Source of the DNA: Oscillospiraceae bacterium
Lineage (GTDB): Bacteria; Bacillota; Clostridia; Oscillospirales; Acutalibacteraceae
Direction of reading: 5' to 3'
DNA length: 38,936 bases
NCBI GenBank assembly: GCA_015066525.1
Contig: SVOG01000051.1
Location: 1 to 38,936, forward strand
The number at the start of each line of letters is the position of its first letter. Positions within the stretch are counted from its first letter, which is position 1. Made by a program: the position numbers and the translations under genes. Under the pieces are notes generated by a model, which did not search any database, was not told the origin of the DNA, and saw only the letters and a list, made by a program, of their open reading frames with translations. Below are positions 32,000-38,865 of this stretch, piece after piece.

Positions 32000-32011
32000 G
32001 TTGCTTGTTAT

Positions 32012-32794
32012 CTACTTTTGTGCCAAAAATCTGGTGCCCACGCTCTTGCCTTCGAGAATCTTGTACATTTTTGTGGGTTTATTGCCGTTGGCAATCACGA
32101 CGGTGATACCCGCGTCGGTCGCAATCTTCGCCGCCTTAATCTTGGTCGCAAAGCCGCCCGTGCCGCGGCTGCCTGCGCCGCCTGCGAGCGAGGCAATCTC
32201 GGGGGTGATTTCCTCGACGAGTTCAATCAGTTTCGCGTCCTCATTTTCATTCGGGTTGCTGTCATACAGTCCGTCCGTATCGGTAAACATGACGAGTAAA
32301 TCCGCGTCAATCAGCGCTGCCACCGTGGCGGAAAGGCAGTCGTTATCGCCGTTTAAGAGTTCGTCGACCGAGATGCTGTCGTTTTCATTGACAATCGGGA
32401 TAACGCCGTAATCGAGGAGCTGGTTAAAGGTGTCGAGAAGATGGTGCCTGTCCTGCTCGCGCTCGAGCACATCGGTCGTGAAGAGAAGCTGAGACACGAC
32501 AACGTCGTACTCGCCGAAGAGTTTATCGTACATAAACATCAGTTCACCCTGACCGATGGCAGCCAGCGCCTGCAGCGCCTTCGTTTCGCTCGGCTTATCC
32601 GCAATATTCAGCCTGCCCTTGCCGATGGATACCGCACCTGAGGATACGAGGATAACCTCGTGTCCCATATTATGCAAATCGGCGAGCACCGAAACGAGTT
32701 TTGCCATACGGGCAATATTTGTCTTACCCGTCTTATGCGTTAATGTGGAGGTGCCGACCTTGACGACAATCCTCTTTTTCTCATTTTGTGACAT
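32012..32794 (-). CDS. proB: Glutamate 5-kinase, short form without PUA domain
   Basis: A 260-residue amino-acid kinase that makes gamma-glutamyl phosphate from glutamate and ATP. Motifs: RIVVKVGTSTLTH at the N-terminus, LVSSGAVSIG, NENDSIS, LVMFTDTDGLYD and AGSRGTGGFATKIKAAKIA. E. coli ProB has a C-terminal PUA domain (367 residues); this one ends after the kinase fold, as in several Firmicutes. It is the first gene of proBA with a good promoter. No T-box leader is visible. Confidence 0.96.
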   Translation of the reverse strand: MSQNEKKRIVVKVGTSTLTHKTGKTNIARMAKLVSVLADLHNMGHEVILVSSGAVSIGKGRLNIADKPSETKALQALAAIGQGELMFMYDKLFGEYDVVVSQLLFTTDVLEREQDRHHLLDTFNQLLDYGVIPIVNENDSISVDELLNGDNDCLSATVAALIDADLLVMFTDTDGLYDSNPNENEDAKLIELVEEITPEIASLAGGAGSRGTGGFATKIKAAKIATDAGITVVIANGNKPTKMYKILEGKSVGTRFLAQK

Positions 32795-32827
32795 ATGCAG
32801 ACTTCTCCATTATATATAATCTTTAGT

Positions 32828-32856
32828 ATTATAACATAATATGAGCACCGTTGCAA
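32828..32856 (-). promoter_or_regulatory. Promoter of the proBA operon
   Basis: On the minus strand: TTGCAA (32851-32856), 17-base spacer, TATAAT (32828-32833). Confidence 0.8.
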
Positions 32857-32883
32857 TATTGTTTTTGCATAACAAAGTATAAA

Positions 32884-32977
32884 TTGTACAAGGATGTACA
32901 AGCATAAATATAGGTTTTTTCTTAAACAAACGAAAAATAAAAAAATACCATTTTTGTCCTTGTACATGCTTGTACAC
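32884..32977. promoter_or_regulatory. Two inverted pairs of CTTGTACA boxes upstream of proB
   Basis: Block 1 (32884-32903) and block 2 (32958-32977) each hold two CTTGTACA boxes exactly 10 bases apart, one helical turn. The blocks are inverted to each other with 17 of 20 matches and a 54-base AT-rich gap. Block 1 starts 28 bases upstream of the proB -35 box. The layout looks like a cooperative binding site; no protein can be named. Confidence 0.6.
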
Positions 32978-32986
32978 CGCATCAAA

Positions 32987-33010
32987 AAAGCACTCCCGAA
33001 GGAGTGCTTT
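32987..33010 (-). terminator. Terminator of the DUF5692-like gene
   Basis: Stem AAAGCACTCC and GGAGTGCTTT with a TTCG loop on the minus strand, then TTTTTTG. Confidence 0.92.
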
Positions 33011-33022
33011 GATTGATGAAGC

Positions 33023-34105
33023 TTACGCTGCCTTGTGAGCCTCAGCCGCTCTTTCAAGTGCAAGCTTGTAATCTCTTGTATCCGTGAAGATTTCGTTGGT
33101 GTAAGGATTCTTCTTCTGCTCCTTAGCACGCTTGATGATATTCGTGATAACAAGAACGTTAACTGCGATAGCAAGAATTGCTACGACACCCTGAGCCTTC
33201 GGGTTAGCGTCAGCTGCAGTCAGTACGAGATTCGGGTCCATTCTGCCGTCTGCGCCGGTAGCGAAGAGAGCAGGATCCTTATAGATAACCGGAAGTGTCG
33301 TGAACTTCGAGTGGTTCTGGAAGCTCGGGAATACCTGAGCGAACATACACCAGAGTGCAAGTGTGTTAGCACGGTTCTGAATCCAGCCGCCCTTGTTCCA
33401 GAATGCGTTTGCAAACGTGGGAGCAAGGAGAAGCGCAACACCGCAGTACCAGGTGTGAAGCGGAAGGTTGAGATAAGTATACTCAAAGTTCCATACATCA
33501 TACGCAAGGATGAACTGCCATGTCATATCGGGCCAGAGCATATCCTGCTGCTTATTCTTGGAAGAATAGATGCCGAACCAACCGGTCATACACATAATAT
33601 TGATGAGACCTGCAACGCCGTTGAGGATATTCCACCAACCGCCGTAAAGCCATACGCCCTCGGAGGAATACCACCAGCCGCCTGCCATACCGCCTGCGCT
33701 GATACCCTTAACCGCAGACTCAAAGTCAGAAGCGACTGCAATCAGGATGTTGATACCAACGATGATGAACGGATAGCACTTGAACCAATGGCTCTTGCCG
33801 AGGCTGCCCCAATGATACTTCAGAATCATGAAGCCGACGCAGCCGATGGTTGCAGCATAGAGTTTTGCATAGTGGAACCAGCCGTTCATCTGAACGATGG
33901 TCGGGTTATCTGCTGCAAAGGTCTTAGCACCGATATTGATTACTACGAAGTAAACAGTCAGCGCTAACGGCAATACAACAAAGCAGAAAATACCGCCTGC
34001 TTTCGTGCGGCGTGCGATTTCATTCGCAACAACGAGTCCGACGAATACCAGGCACCAGCCAAGAAGCTGCCACATGGATAAATCGCCATAGATGTGAAAC
34101 AACAT
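33023..34105 (-). CDS. DUF5692-like multi-pass membrane protein
   Basis: A 360-residue protein with about nine hydrophobic segments and many tryptophans (GGWWYSSEGVWLYGGWW near residue 145; TWQFILAYDVWNFEYTY near 198). The pattern resembles DUF5692, a family without known function. The C-terminal 40 residues are soluble and charged. It ends the unit that starts with the 936-residue oxidoreductase and the HypA-like gene, though a 155-base repeat-filled gap separates it from hypA. GGGGAGG precedes the ATG. It may accept electrons or transport an ion for the oxidoreductase; this is inference. Confidence 0.65.
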   Translation of the reverse strand: MLFHIYGDLSMWQLLGWCLVFVGLVVANEIARRTKAGGIFCFVVLPLALTVYFVVINIGAKTFAADNPTIVQMNGWFHYAKLYAATIGCVGFMILKYHWGSLGKSHWFKCYPFIIVGINILIAVASDFESAVKGISAGGMAGGWWYSSEGVWLYGGWWNILNGVAGLINIMCMTGWFGIYSSKNKQQDMLWPDMTWQFILAYDVWNFEYTYLNLPLHTWYCGVALLLAPTFANAFWNKGGWIQNRANTLALWCMFAQVFPSFQNHSKFTTLPVIYKDPALFATGADGRMDPNLVLTAADANPKAQGVVAILAIAVNVLVITNIIKRAKEQKKNPYTNEIFTDTRDYKLALERAAEAHKAA

Positions 34106-34138
34106 TTTTGTTTCCTCCCCTTAAAAATATAAATATTT

Positions 34139-34259
34139 TTAGCTTCAGGCTCCAAGCTCCTGGCTACAGGCTTTAGGGCGGGACACCCGCACCCGATAAT
34201 AATGGGTGTGGGCAAAGCCCACCTTGGCTTGCAGCTTGAGGCTTGAAGCTTGCAGCTTA
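34139..34259. repeat. Mirror-symmetric heptamer element with central hairpins
   Basis: Left array (34139-34173): five heptamers TTAGCTT, CAGGCTC, CAAGCTC, CTGGCTA and CAGGCTT. Right array (34225-34259), read on the other strand: TAAGCTG, CAAGCTT, CAAGCCT, CAAGCTG and CAAGCCA. Between them lie hairpins CGGG/CCCG and GTGGGC/GCCCAC, with a TAGGGCGG start like the type I elements. It fills the gap between the hypA-like and DUF5692-like genes. Confidence 0.8.
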
Positions 34260-34260
34260 T

Positions 34261-34605
34261 TTACATTGCTTCAATTTCCTTAATCTGCACCTCGTTACCC
34301 CGGATAAGATAGGTATTTTCCGATTGGCAGTAAGGACAAATCTTGGCATATTTAACGGTTTCGTAAGTCTTGCCGCAATCCTCACAGTAGGTTACGCCCT
34401 TGATGACCTCGTGCTTGAGTTTGGAGCCGGACATCAGCTCGCTCTTCTTGCAAGCCCAGTCCCAGCAGTCCTCGAGGTACTCCATAATGACCGTCGAAAC
34501 CTCGCCGACTTCCAAGGTAACAGAAGAAACCTTCGTCAGATTCTGTTCCTCTGCCACCTCTTCAATCGTCTTAATCACATGAAATACGATTCCCAGTTCG
34601 TGCAT
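34261..34605 (-). CDS. hypA: HypA-like nickel/zinc metallochaperone
   Basis: A 114-residue protein with the HypA layout: N-terminal MHE (Met1-His2 binds nickel in HypA), a first domain to about residue 70, and a zinc site CEDC-x12-CPYC. HypA delivers nickel to [NiFe]-hydrogenase or urease. No hydrogenase, hypBCDEF or urease gene is in the window. It begins 3 bases after the large oxidoreductase. It may therefore be a HypA-fold protein adapted to that enzyme, for example a metal carrier or a rubredoxin-like zinc or iron protein. Confidence 0.85.
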   Translation of the reverse strand: MHELGIVFHVIKTIEEVAEEQNLTKVSSVTLEVGEVSTVIMEYLEDCWDWACKKSELMSGSKLKHEVIKGVTYCEDCGKTYETVKYAKICPYCQSENTYLIRGNEVQIKEIEAM

Positions 34606-34608
34606 AGA

Positions 34609-37419
34609 TTACTTATTCTTCTTTGCTTTTTTAATAGCAAATTCACGCTTAATCATATACGGGAAAATCGCTTTTAACTTATCCTCAGCCTTGTACATCG
34701 TGCTGCACTCAGGTCTGTCGCGGTGAAGCTCAATCGCCTCAAATTCGCACTTGGTGGTACATACGCCGCAGCCTACGCAGCGGTTTGCGTCAACGATGGT
34801 GGCGCCGCAGCCGAGGCAACGCGAGGTTTCAATTTTAACCTGCTCCTCGGTGAGCATCTTGCAATCATCCTTGAAGCCCTTGGGGTCAACCTTGCGGGTT
34901 GCCTCGGGTACCTGGCGATGAGCGGTATCGTAGCTCTCGACCATGAAATCGTCCTTGTCAAGCTCAACATAGTATCTCGGATTTCTGCCGATGGTGAGCG
35001 TGGAGTGAGGCTGTACAAATCTGTGGATGGAGATAGCGCCTTCCTTACCCATCGCGATAGCGTCGATAGCAAAACGCGGACCGGTGAATGCGTCACCGCC
35101 GACAAAGATGTCGGGCTGCGCAGTCTGGAAGGTGAAGGTATCCGCCTGAGCGGTCATATTTCTGTTGAGTTCAACAGCGCTGCCCTCAAGCAGTCCGCCC
35201 CACTGGATAGCCTGACCGATGGAAAGAATGACATTATCACATTCTACGGTGACGGTATCGTCCTCATCATATACGGGCGCGAAACGGTGCTCGTCATCAA
35301 ATACGGATACGCACTTCTTAAATACGATAGCCTTGACTTTTCCGTTTTCGTCCTTGACGATTTCCTTCGGACCCCAGCCATTGTTGATTGTTGCGCCGTC
35401 CTCGAGTGCCTCCTCGACCTCGTCGTCGGAAGCGGGCATCTCTTCCCTGCTCTCAAGGCAGTACATACCGACTTCCTCAGCGCCGCAGTGTACGCTGACT
35501 CTTGCTGCGTCAATGGCAACATTACCGCCGCCGACTACAACAACTTTCTTGCCGATATCGAACGCTTCTTTCTCAGCAGCCTCATGGAGGAATTCAACCG
35601 CGGTCATAACGCCCTCGGCATCCTCGCCGTCAACGCCTGCCTTACGTCCGCCCTGCGCACCGATTGCCATATAGAACGCCTTATAGCCCTGTGCGCGAAG
35701 CTCGTCGAGGGTAATATCCTTACCAACCTCAACGCCGCACTTAATCTCCACACCCATCTCGCGGATGATGTCGATTTCAGCGTCGATTACTTCTTTTTCG
35801 AGTTTATAGTTCGGGATACCGTAGCGAAGCATACCGCCCGGCTTCTTATTCTTCTCAAATACAGTGACATTCATATAACCCTTTTCAGCAAGGAAGAATG
35901 CACACGAAAGTCCTGCGGGACCTGCACCGATGATGGCAACTTTCTCGGTGAATCCGGGCTCACGGTCAAATACGCCGTCAACGGTAATCTTCGGGATAAC
36001 CTTCTTCGGAATCAGTCTCGTCGCGTTATCCATATCGCGGTGAGCGAGGAATTTCTTAACATCGTCGATTGCGATTGCCTCGTCGATGGTACCGCGGGTA
36101 CAAGCTTCCTCGCAGCGCTTATTACAAATATGGCCGCATACTGCCGGGAACGGGTTTTCCTTCTTAATCAGCGCGAGCGCGTCCTCATATCTGCCCTGTG
36201 CCGCCATCTTGAGGTAACCCTGAATCGCGATATGCGCGGGACAAGCCGTCTTACACGGAGCCGTACCGGTTTCGTGCGTGTTGATACGGTTCTTGTCTCT
36301 GTACTCGGGCTCCCACTTCTCGGGTCCCCATTTTACTGCGTCCGGAAGTTCCTGCTTCGGATATGTAACCTCGCTGCCGTCCTTCTTGCAAAGCTTCTGG
36401 CCGAGTTTGAGCGCGCCCGCCGGGCAATGCTCAACGCAGCGACCGCAGGCAACGCAGTTCTCCTTCTTCACATGAGCGACATATGCCGAGCGTGACATAT
36501 TCGGTGTGTTGAAGAGCTGTGAGGTACGCAGTGCGTAACAAACATTAACATTACAGTTACAGATGGCGAAAATCTTGTCCTCGCCGTCGATGTTGGTAAT
36601 CTGGTGAACGAAACCATTCTCCTCACCCTGCTTGAAGATTTCGAGCGCCTGCTCGCGGGTGATATAGTGGCCGCCCTTCTTCGTCTCTACGACATAGTCA
36701 GCCATATCGCCGACCGCTATGCACCAGCCCTCGGGGTCGTCGGCGCAACCTTCATCATAGGTCTTTCTCGAATAACGGCACGAGCACGGGGATGCGGCAT
36801 ACTTGCCGTCATATTTGTCGAGCCAGTAGGAAATCTTTTCGATTCCGATTGCCTCGTTTTCCATTTCGATTGCTTTCTCTACAGGAATGACGTGCATACC
36901 GATTCCGCCGCCTCCGGGAGGCACCATCGGGGTAACCTTCTCGAGGGGGTTACGGGTCATTCTCTCAAAGAATCTGCCGAGTTCGGGATGCTTTTCAAGA
37001 AGTTCGTGGTTCATATTAGAGAACTCACCCGAGCCGGGTACGAACATCGGAAGCACCCACTGCTTTTCGTGCTGCGGATTCTCATAATTCCACTCGATGA
37101 GACCGTTTTCGCTCATCTGCTCAAGCAGTTCTGTAAGACGGTCGTCAGAGATATTCATATTCGCAACAAGCTTCTTCATATCCGCAAAGGTGCGGGGATG
37201 ACGCTTCTTCATACGAATCGCAATCTCTGCCATCTCATCGGTAGGACAAATGGTGGCAACAGCCCAGTATTCGGGGTCCTGCGGTGTGATTTTCTGCATA
37301 CCGAGAACAATGGGAATTCTGTCCGTTATAATCTTGCCGAGCTTGACAATCGGCTCGCGCATAACAAGATTCTCATCATAGGTCCATTCCGGAGCATATT
37401 CTAACATCTTATCAGGCAT
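34609..37419 (-). CDS. Large FAD/NAD(P)-dependent oxidoreductase with several Fe-S modules (GltD-like)
   Basis: A 936-residue multidomain protein. Residues 1-300: a region of unknown type with Cys at 212, 214, 225, 233, 288, 290 and 294. Residues 322-336: ferredoxin motif CVACGRCVEHCPAG. Residues 389-460: the Fe-S domain of glutamate synthase small subunit and dihydropyrimidine dehydrogenase (CKTACP, CGHICNKRCEEAC). Residues 494-530: FAD Rossmann IIGAGPAGLSC. Residues 626-640: NAD(P)-binding VVVVGGGNVAID. Residues 771-795: second FAD contact. Residues 868-891: CLGCG, then CVGCGVCTTKC. Such proteins move electrons between NAD(P)H and ferredoxin-type carriers, possibly by bifurcation. It is first in a unit with hypA-like and DUF5692-like genes. 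Confidence 0.88.
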   Translation of the reverse strand: MPDKMLEYAPEWTYDENLVMREPIVKLGKIITDRIPIVLGMQKITPQDPEYWAVATICPTDEMAEIAIRMKKRHPRTFADMKKLVANMNISDDRLTELLEQMSENGLIEWNYENPQHEKQWVLPMFVPGSGEFSNMNHELLEKHPELGRFFERMTRNPLEKVTPMVPPGGGGIGMHVIPVEKAIEMENEAIGIEKISYWLDKYDGKYAASPCSCRYSRKTYDEGCADDPEGWCIAVGDMADYVVETKKGGHYITREQALEIFKQGEENGFVHQITNIDGEDKIFAICNCNVNVCYALRTSQLFNTPNMSRSAYVAHVKKENCVACGRCVEHCPAGALKLGQKLCKKDGSEVTYPKQELPDAVKWGPEKWEPEYRDKNRINTHETGTAPCKTACPAHIAIQGYLKMAAQGRYEDALALIKKENPFPAVCGHICNKRCEEACTRGTIDEAIAIDDVKKFLAHRDMDNATRLIPKKVIPKITVDGVFDREPGFTEKVAIIGAGPAGLSCAFFLAEKGYMNVTVFEKNKKPGGMLRYGIPNYKLEKEVIDAEIDIIREMGVEIKCGVEVGKDITLDELRAQGYKAFYMAIGAQGGRKAGVDGEDAEGVMTAVEFLHEAAEKEAFDIGKKVVVVGGGNVAIDAARVSVHCGAEEVGMYCLESREEMPASDDEVEEALEDGATINNGWGPKEIVKDENGKVKAIVFKKCVSVFDDEHRFAPVYDEDDTVTVECDNVILSIGQAIQWGGLLEGSAVELNRNMTAQADTFTFQTAQPDIFVGGDAFTGPRFAIDAIAMGKEGAISIHRFVQPHSTLTIGRNPRYYVELDKDDFMVESYDTAHRQVPEATRKVDPKGFKDDCKMLTEEQVKIETSRCLGCGATIVDANRCVGCGVCTTKCEFEAIELHRDRPECSTMYKAEDKLKAIFPYMIKREFAIKKAKKNK

Positions 37420-37479
37420 AAATCTTCTCCTTTTCCTTATTTATATCCCTATGAAAGGATATTTTTACCCATTGATAAT

Positions 37480-37508
37480 ATTTTAACATTTATAGTTGCC
37501 ATAGTCAA
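37480..37508 (-). promoter_or_regulatory. Promoter of the oxidoreductase-hypA unit
   Basis: On the minus strand: TTGACT (37503-37508), 17-base spacer, TAAAAT (37480-37485). A small ATATCC/GGATAT hairpin lies in the leader ahead of an AAGGAG site. Confidence 0.82.
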
Positions 37509-37580
37509 TAAGCACTTATCAAAACTATACATATAGAAAATTGTGTATAGCAATTTATAAATAAAGTATAAATTAAGAAG

Positions 37581-37598
37581 CCCGCTCAAAAGAGCGGG
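37581..37598 (-). terminator. Hairpin downstream of tRNA-Arg and its duplicated 3' end
   Basis: Stem CCCGCTC and GAGCGGG around four bases. The minus-strand tail CTTCTTAATTT is only moderately T-rich. Confidence 0.55.
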
Positions 37599-37599
37599 A

Positions 37600-37746
37600 A
37601 TTCACTTGGTCTGCCCGGCAGGATTTTCTTCTCATCTATCGGACAGTCCACCGGACTGTCCTCCCAATCGGCTCTCTCTGCGAGCCTCTTGGAGTTCGTT
37701 TCAAATCCTGTCGAGCTTTATTCACTTGGTCTGCCCGGCAGGATTT
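37600..37746. repeat. 27-base direct repeats of the tRNA 3' end with a 120-base period
   Basis: An identical 27-base sequence occurs at 37600-37626 and 37720-37746. It covers the CCA, the 3' acceptor arm, the 3' T-stem and part of the T-loop of tRNA-Arg, plus the bases just beyond. The segment between carries two perfect hairpins, GGACAGTCC/GGACTGTCC (37641-37661) and GGCTC/GAGCC (37670-37686), and near its end an AAATCCTG that is inverted relative to the CAGGATTT of both repeats. There is no coding capacity. Confidence 0.9.
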
Positions 37747-37803
37747 GAACCTGTAATCTTCGGAATCGGAATCCGATGCATTATCCAATTATGCTACGGG
37801 CAG
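37727..37803 (-). tRNA. tRNA-Arg (anticodon CCG)
   Basis: The cloverleaf reads on the minus strand: acceptor CTGCCCG/CGGGCAG, D-arm GCAT/ATGC, anticodon stem TCGGA/TCCGA with loop TTCCGAT (anticodon CCG, decoding CGG), T-arm ACAGG/CCTGC with loop TTCAAAT, discriminator A and an encoded CCA. The outermost T-stem pair is A-C, a mismatch. Length is 77 with CCA. Confidence 0.95.
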
Positions 37804-37868
37804 ATATATGAATGATAATACCATATTCAAAAAGAAATTTCAATATATGATTATTTACAATTTGTCTA

Positions 37869-37897
37869 TTGTTTTTCTTTCGAAAGATTGTTATAAT
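37869..37897 (+). promoter_or_regulatory. Promoter of the SDR gene
   Basis: TTGTTT (37869-37874), 17-base spacer, TATAAT (37892-37897). Confidence 0.7.
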
Positions 37898-37927
37898 ATT
37901 GTCAATATATGAAGGAGGTTTATTCCA

Positions 37928-38701
37928 ATGAACAATTATTTTAATCTCAAGGGTCAGGTTGCCCTTGTAACAGGATGCTCGGGTGGTCTCGGCGTACAGA
38001 TGGCAAAGGCGCTCGCCAATCAGGGCTGCAACATCGTAGCAGTGGCACGCCGCCAGGAGAAGCTCGACGAGGTTGTGAAGGAAATCAAGGACGAGTTCGG
38101 CGTTGACGCGCTGGCACTCAAGTGTGACATCACCGACACCGACAATGTCAACGAAACCGTTGCAAAGGCAGTGGAGCATTTCGGCAGAATTGATATCCTC
38201 ATCAACAACGCAGGCACGGGCGCAGTAGCTCCCGCCGAGGACATCACGGACGAGCAGTTCGGCAACGAGTGCGACATCGACCTCTTTGGTTCCTTCAGAG
38301 TCGCAAGAGCAGTGGCGAAGCAGGCGATGATTCCCGCAAAATACGGCAGAGTCATCAACATCGCTTCGATGTACGGTCTTGTCGGTAACAAGATTGCGGG
38401 CTCCGCTCCCTACCACGCAGCAAAGGGCGGCGTCGTAAACCTTACCAGAGCGCTCGCAGCAGAGTGGGGCAAGTACGGCATCACCGTAAACTCCATCTGC
38501 CCGGGTTATTTCTACACCGACCTCACCAGAGAGACGCTCAACTCCGATTTCTTCCAGCAGAACGCTAAGACCATGATTCCGATGGAGAGATACGGCGAAG
38601 AGGGAGAGCTTGACTCCGCGGCAATCTTCCTTGCAGCACCCGAATCAAGCTATGTCACCGGCGTAAACCTCGCTGTTGACGGCGGATACACCTGTATGTA
38701 A
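37928..38701 (+). CDS. Short-chain dehydrogenase/reductase (SDR)
   Basis: A 257-residue classical SDR. The nucleotide motif is TGCSGGLG (residues 15-22), then NNAG, the active serine in NIASMYG, YHAAK with catalytic Tyr and Lys, and the C-terminal VDGGYTCM. The ending and size fit gluconate 5-dehydrogenase or 3-oxoacyl-reductase-like enzymes; the arginine after the beta-2 strand (VARR) suggests NADP(H). The substrate cannot be told. AGGAGG precedes the ATG by 9 bases. It is monocistronic. Confidence 0.9.
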   Translation: MNNYFNLKGQVALVTGCSGGLGVQMAKALANQGCNIVAVARRQEKLDEVVKEIKDEFGVDALALKCDITDTDNVNETVAKAVEHFGRIDILINNAGTGAVAPAEDITDEQFGNECDIDLFGSFRVARAVAKQAMIPAKYGRVINIASMYGLVGNKIAGSAPYHAAKGGVVNLTRALAAEWGKYGITVNSICPGYFYTDLTRETLNSDFFQQNAKTMIPMERYGEEGELDSAAIFLAAPESSYVTGVNLAVDGGYTCM

Positions 38702-38710
38702 GAAACTGTT

Positions 38711-38732
38711 AAGGCTACCTTCGGGTAGCCTT
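38711..38732 (+). terminator. Hairpin after the SDR gene
   Basis: Stem AAGGCTACC and GGTAGCCTT with a TTCG tetraloop, 9 bases past the stop. No T-run follows, so it may act mainly as an mRNA end-protecting hairpin, with the real stop at 38831-38865. Confidence 0.6.
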
Positions 38733-38784
38733 GAGACTGTCGAAAAAGCGCATAAACGCACCGAAACAATAAAACTTATTAAAG

Positions 38785-38829
38785 CCTTCCCCTCAAGGGG
38801 AAGGGGGACCGCTTGCGGTGGATGAGGTG
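38785..38829. repeat. Type II palindromic element, single unit
   Basis: Hairpin CCTTCCCC TCAA GGGGAAGG (38785-38804), a second small hairpin ACCGC/GCGGT (38808-38819) and the GGATGAGGTG tail (38820-38829) shared with the element at 99-255. Confidence 0.75.
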
Positions 38830-38830
38830 T

Positions 38831-38865
38831 AAAAATCCCGAAAACATCGAGTTTTCGGGATTTTT
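38831..38865. terminator. Strong bidirectional terminator near the window end
   Basis: Perfect 15-base stem AAAAATCCCGAAAAC and GTTTTCGGGATTTTT around ATCGA. It would stop the SDR transcript and any convergent one. The remaining 38866-38936 shows no gene I can support. Confidence 0.88.

Noticed and set aside
32795-33022. T-box or riboswitch leader for proBA
   Set aside because: The promoter at 32828-32856 leaves a leader of about 30 bases, with no T-box sequence or long antiterminator. The box pairs lie upstream of the promoter.
34261-34605. Reading the HypA-like gene as proof of a hydrogenase in this organism
   Set aside because: No hydrogenase or other hyp gene is visible in the window, and the neighbour is a different oxidoreductase, so the link cannot be claimed.
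34723-36495. A 590-codon plus-strand open frame antisense to the large oxidoreductase
   Set aside because: It mirrors the well-supported minus-strand gene, has no ribosome site or recognisable motif, and its composition follows the complement of the sense codons.
37606-37815. A 69-codon plus-strand frame over the tRNA region
   Set aside because: It runs antisense through tRNA-Arg and the repeats and has no ribosome site or motif.
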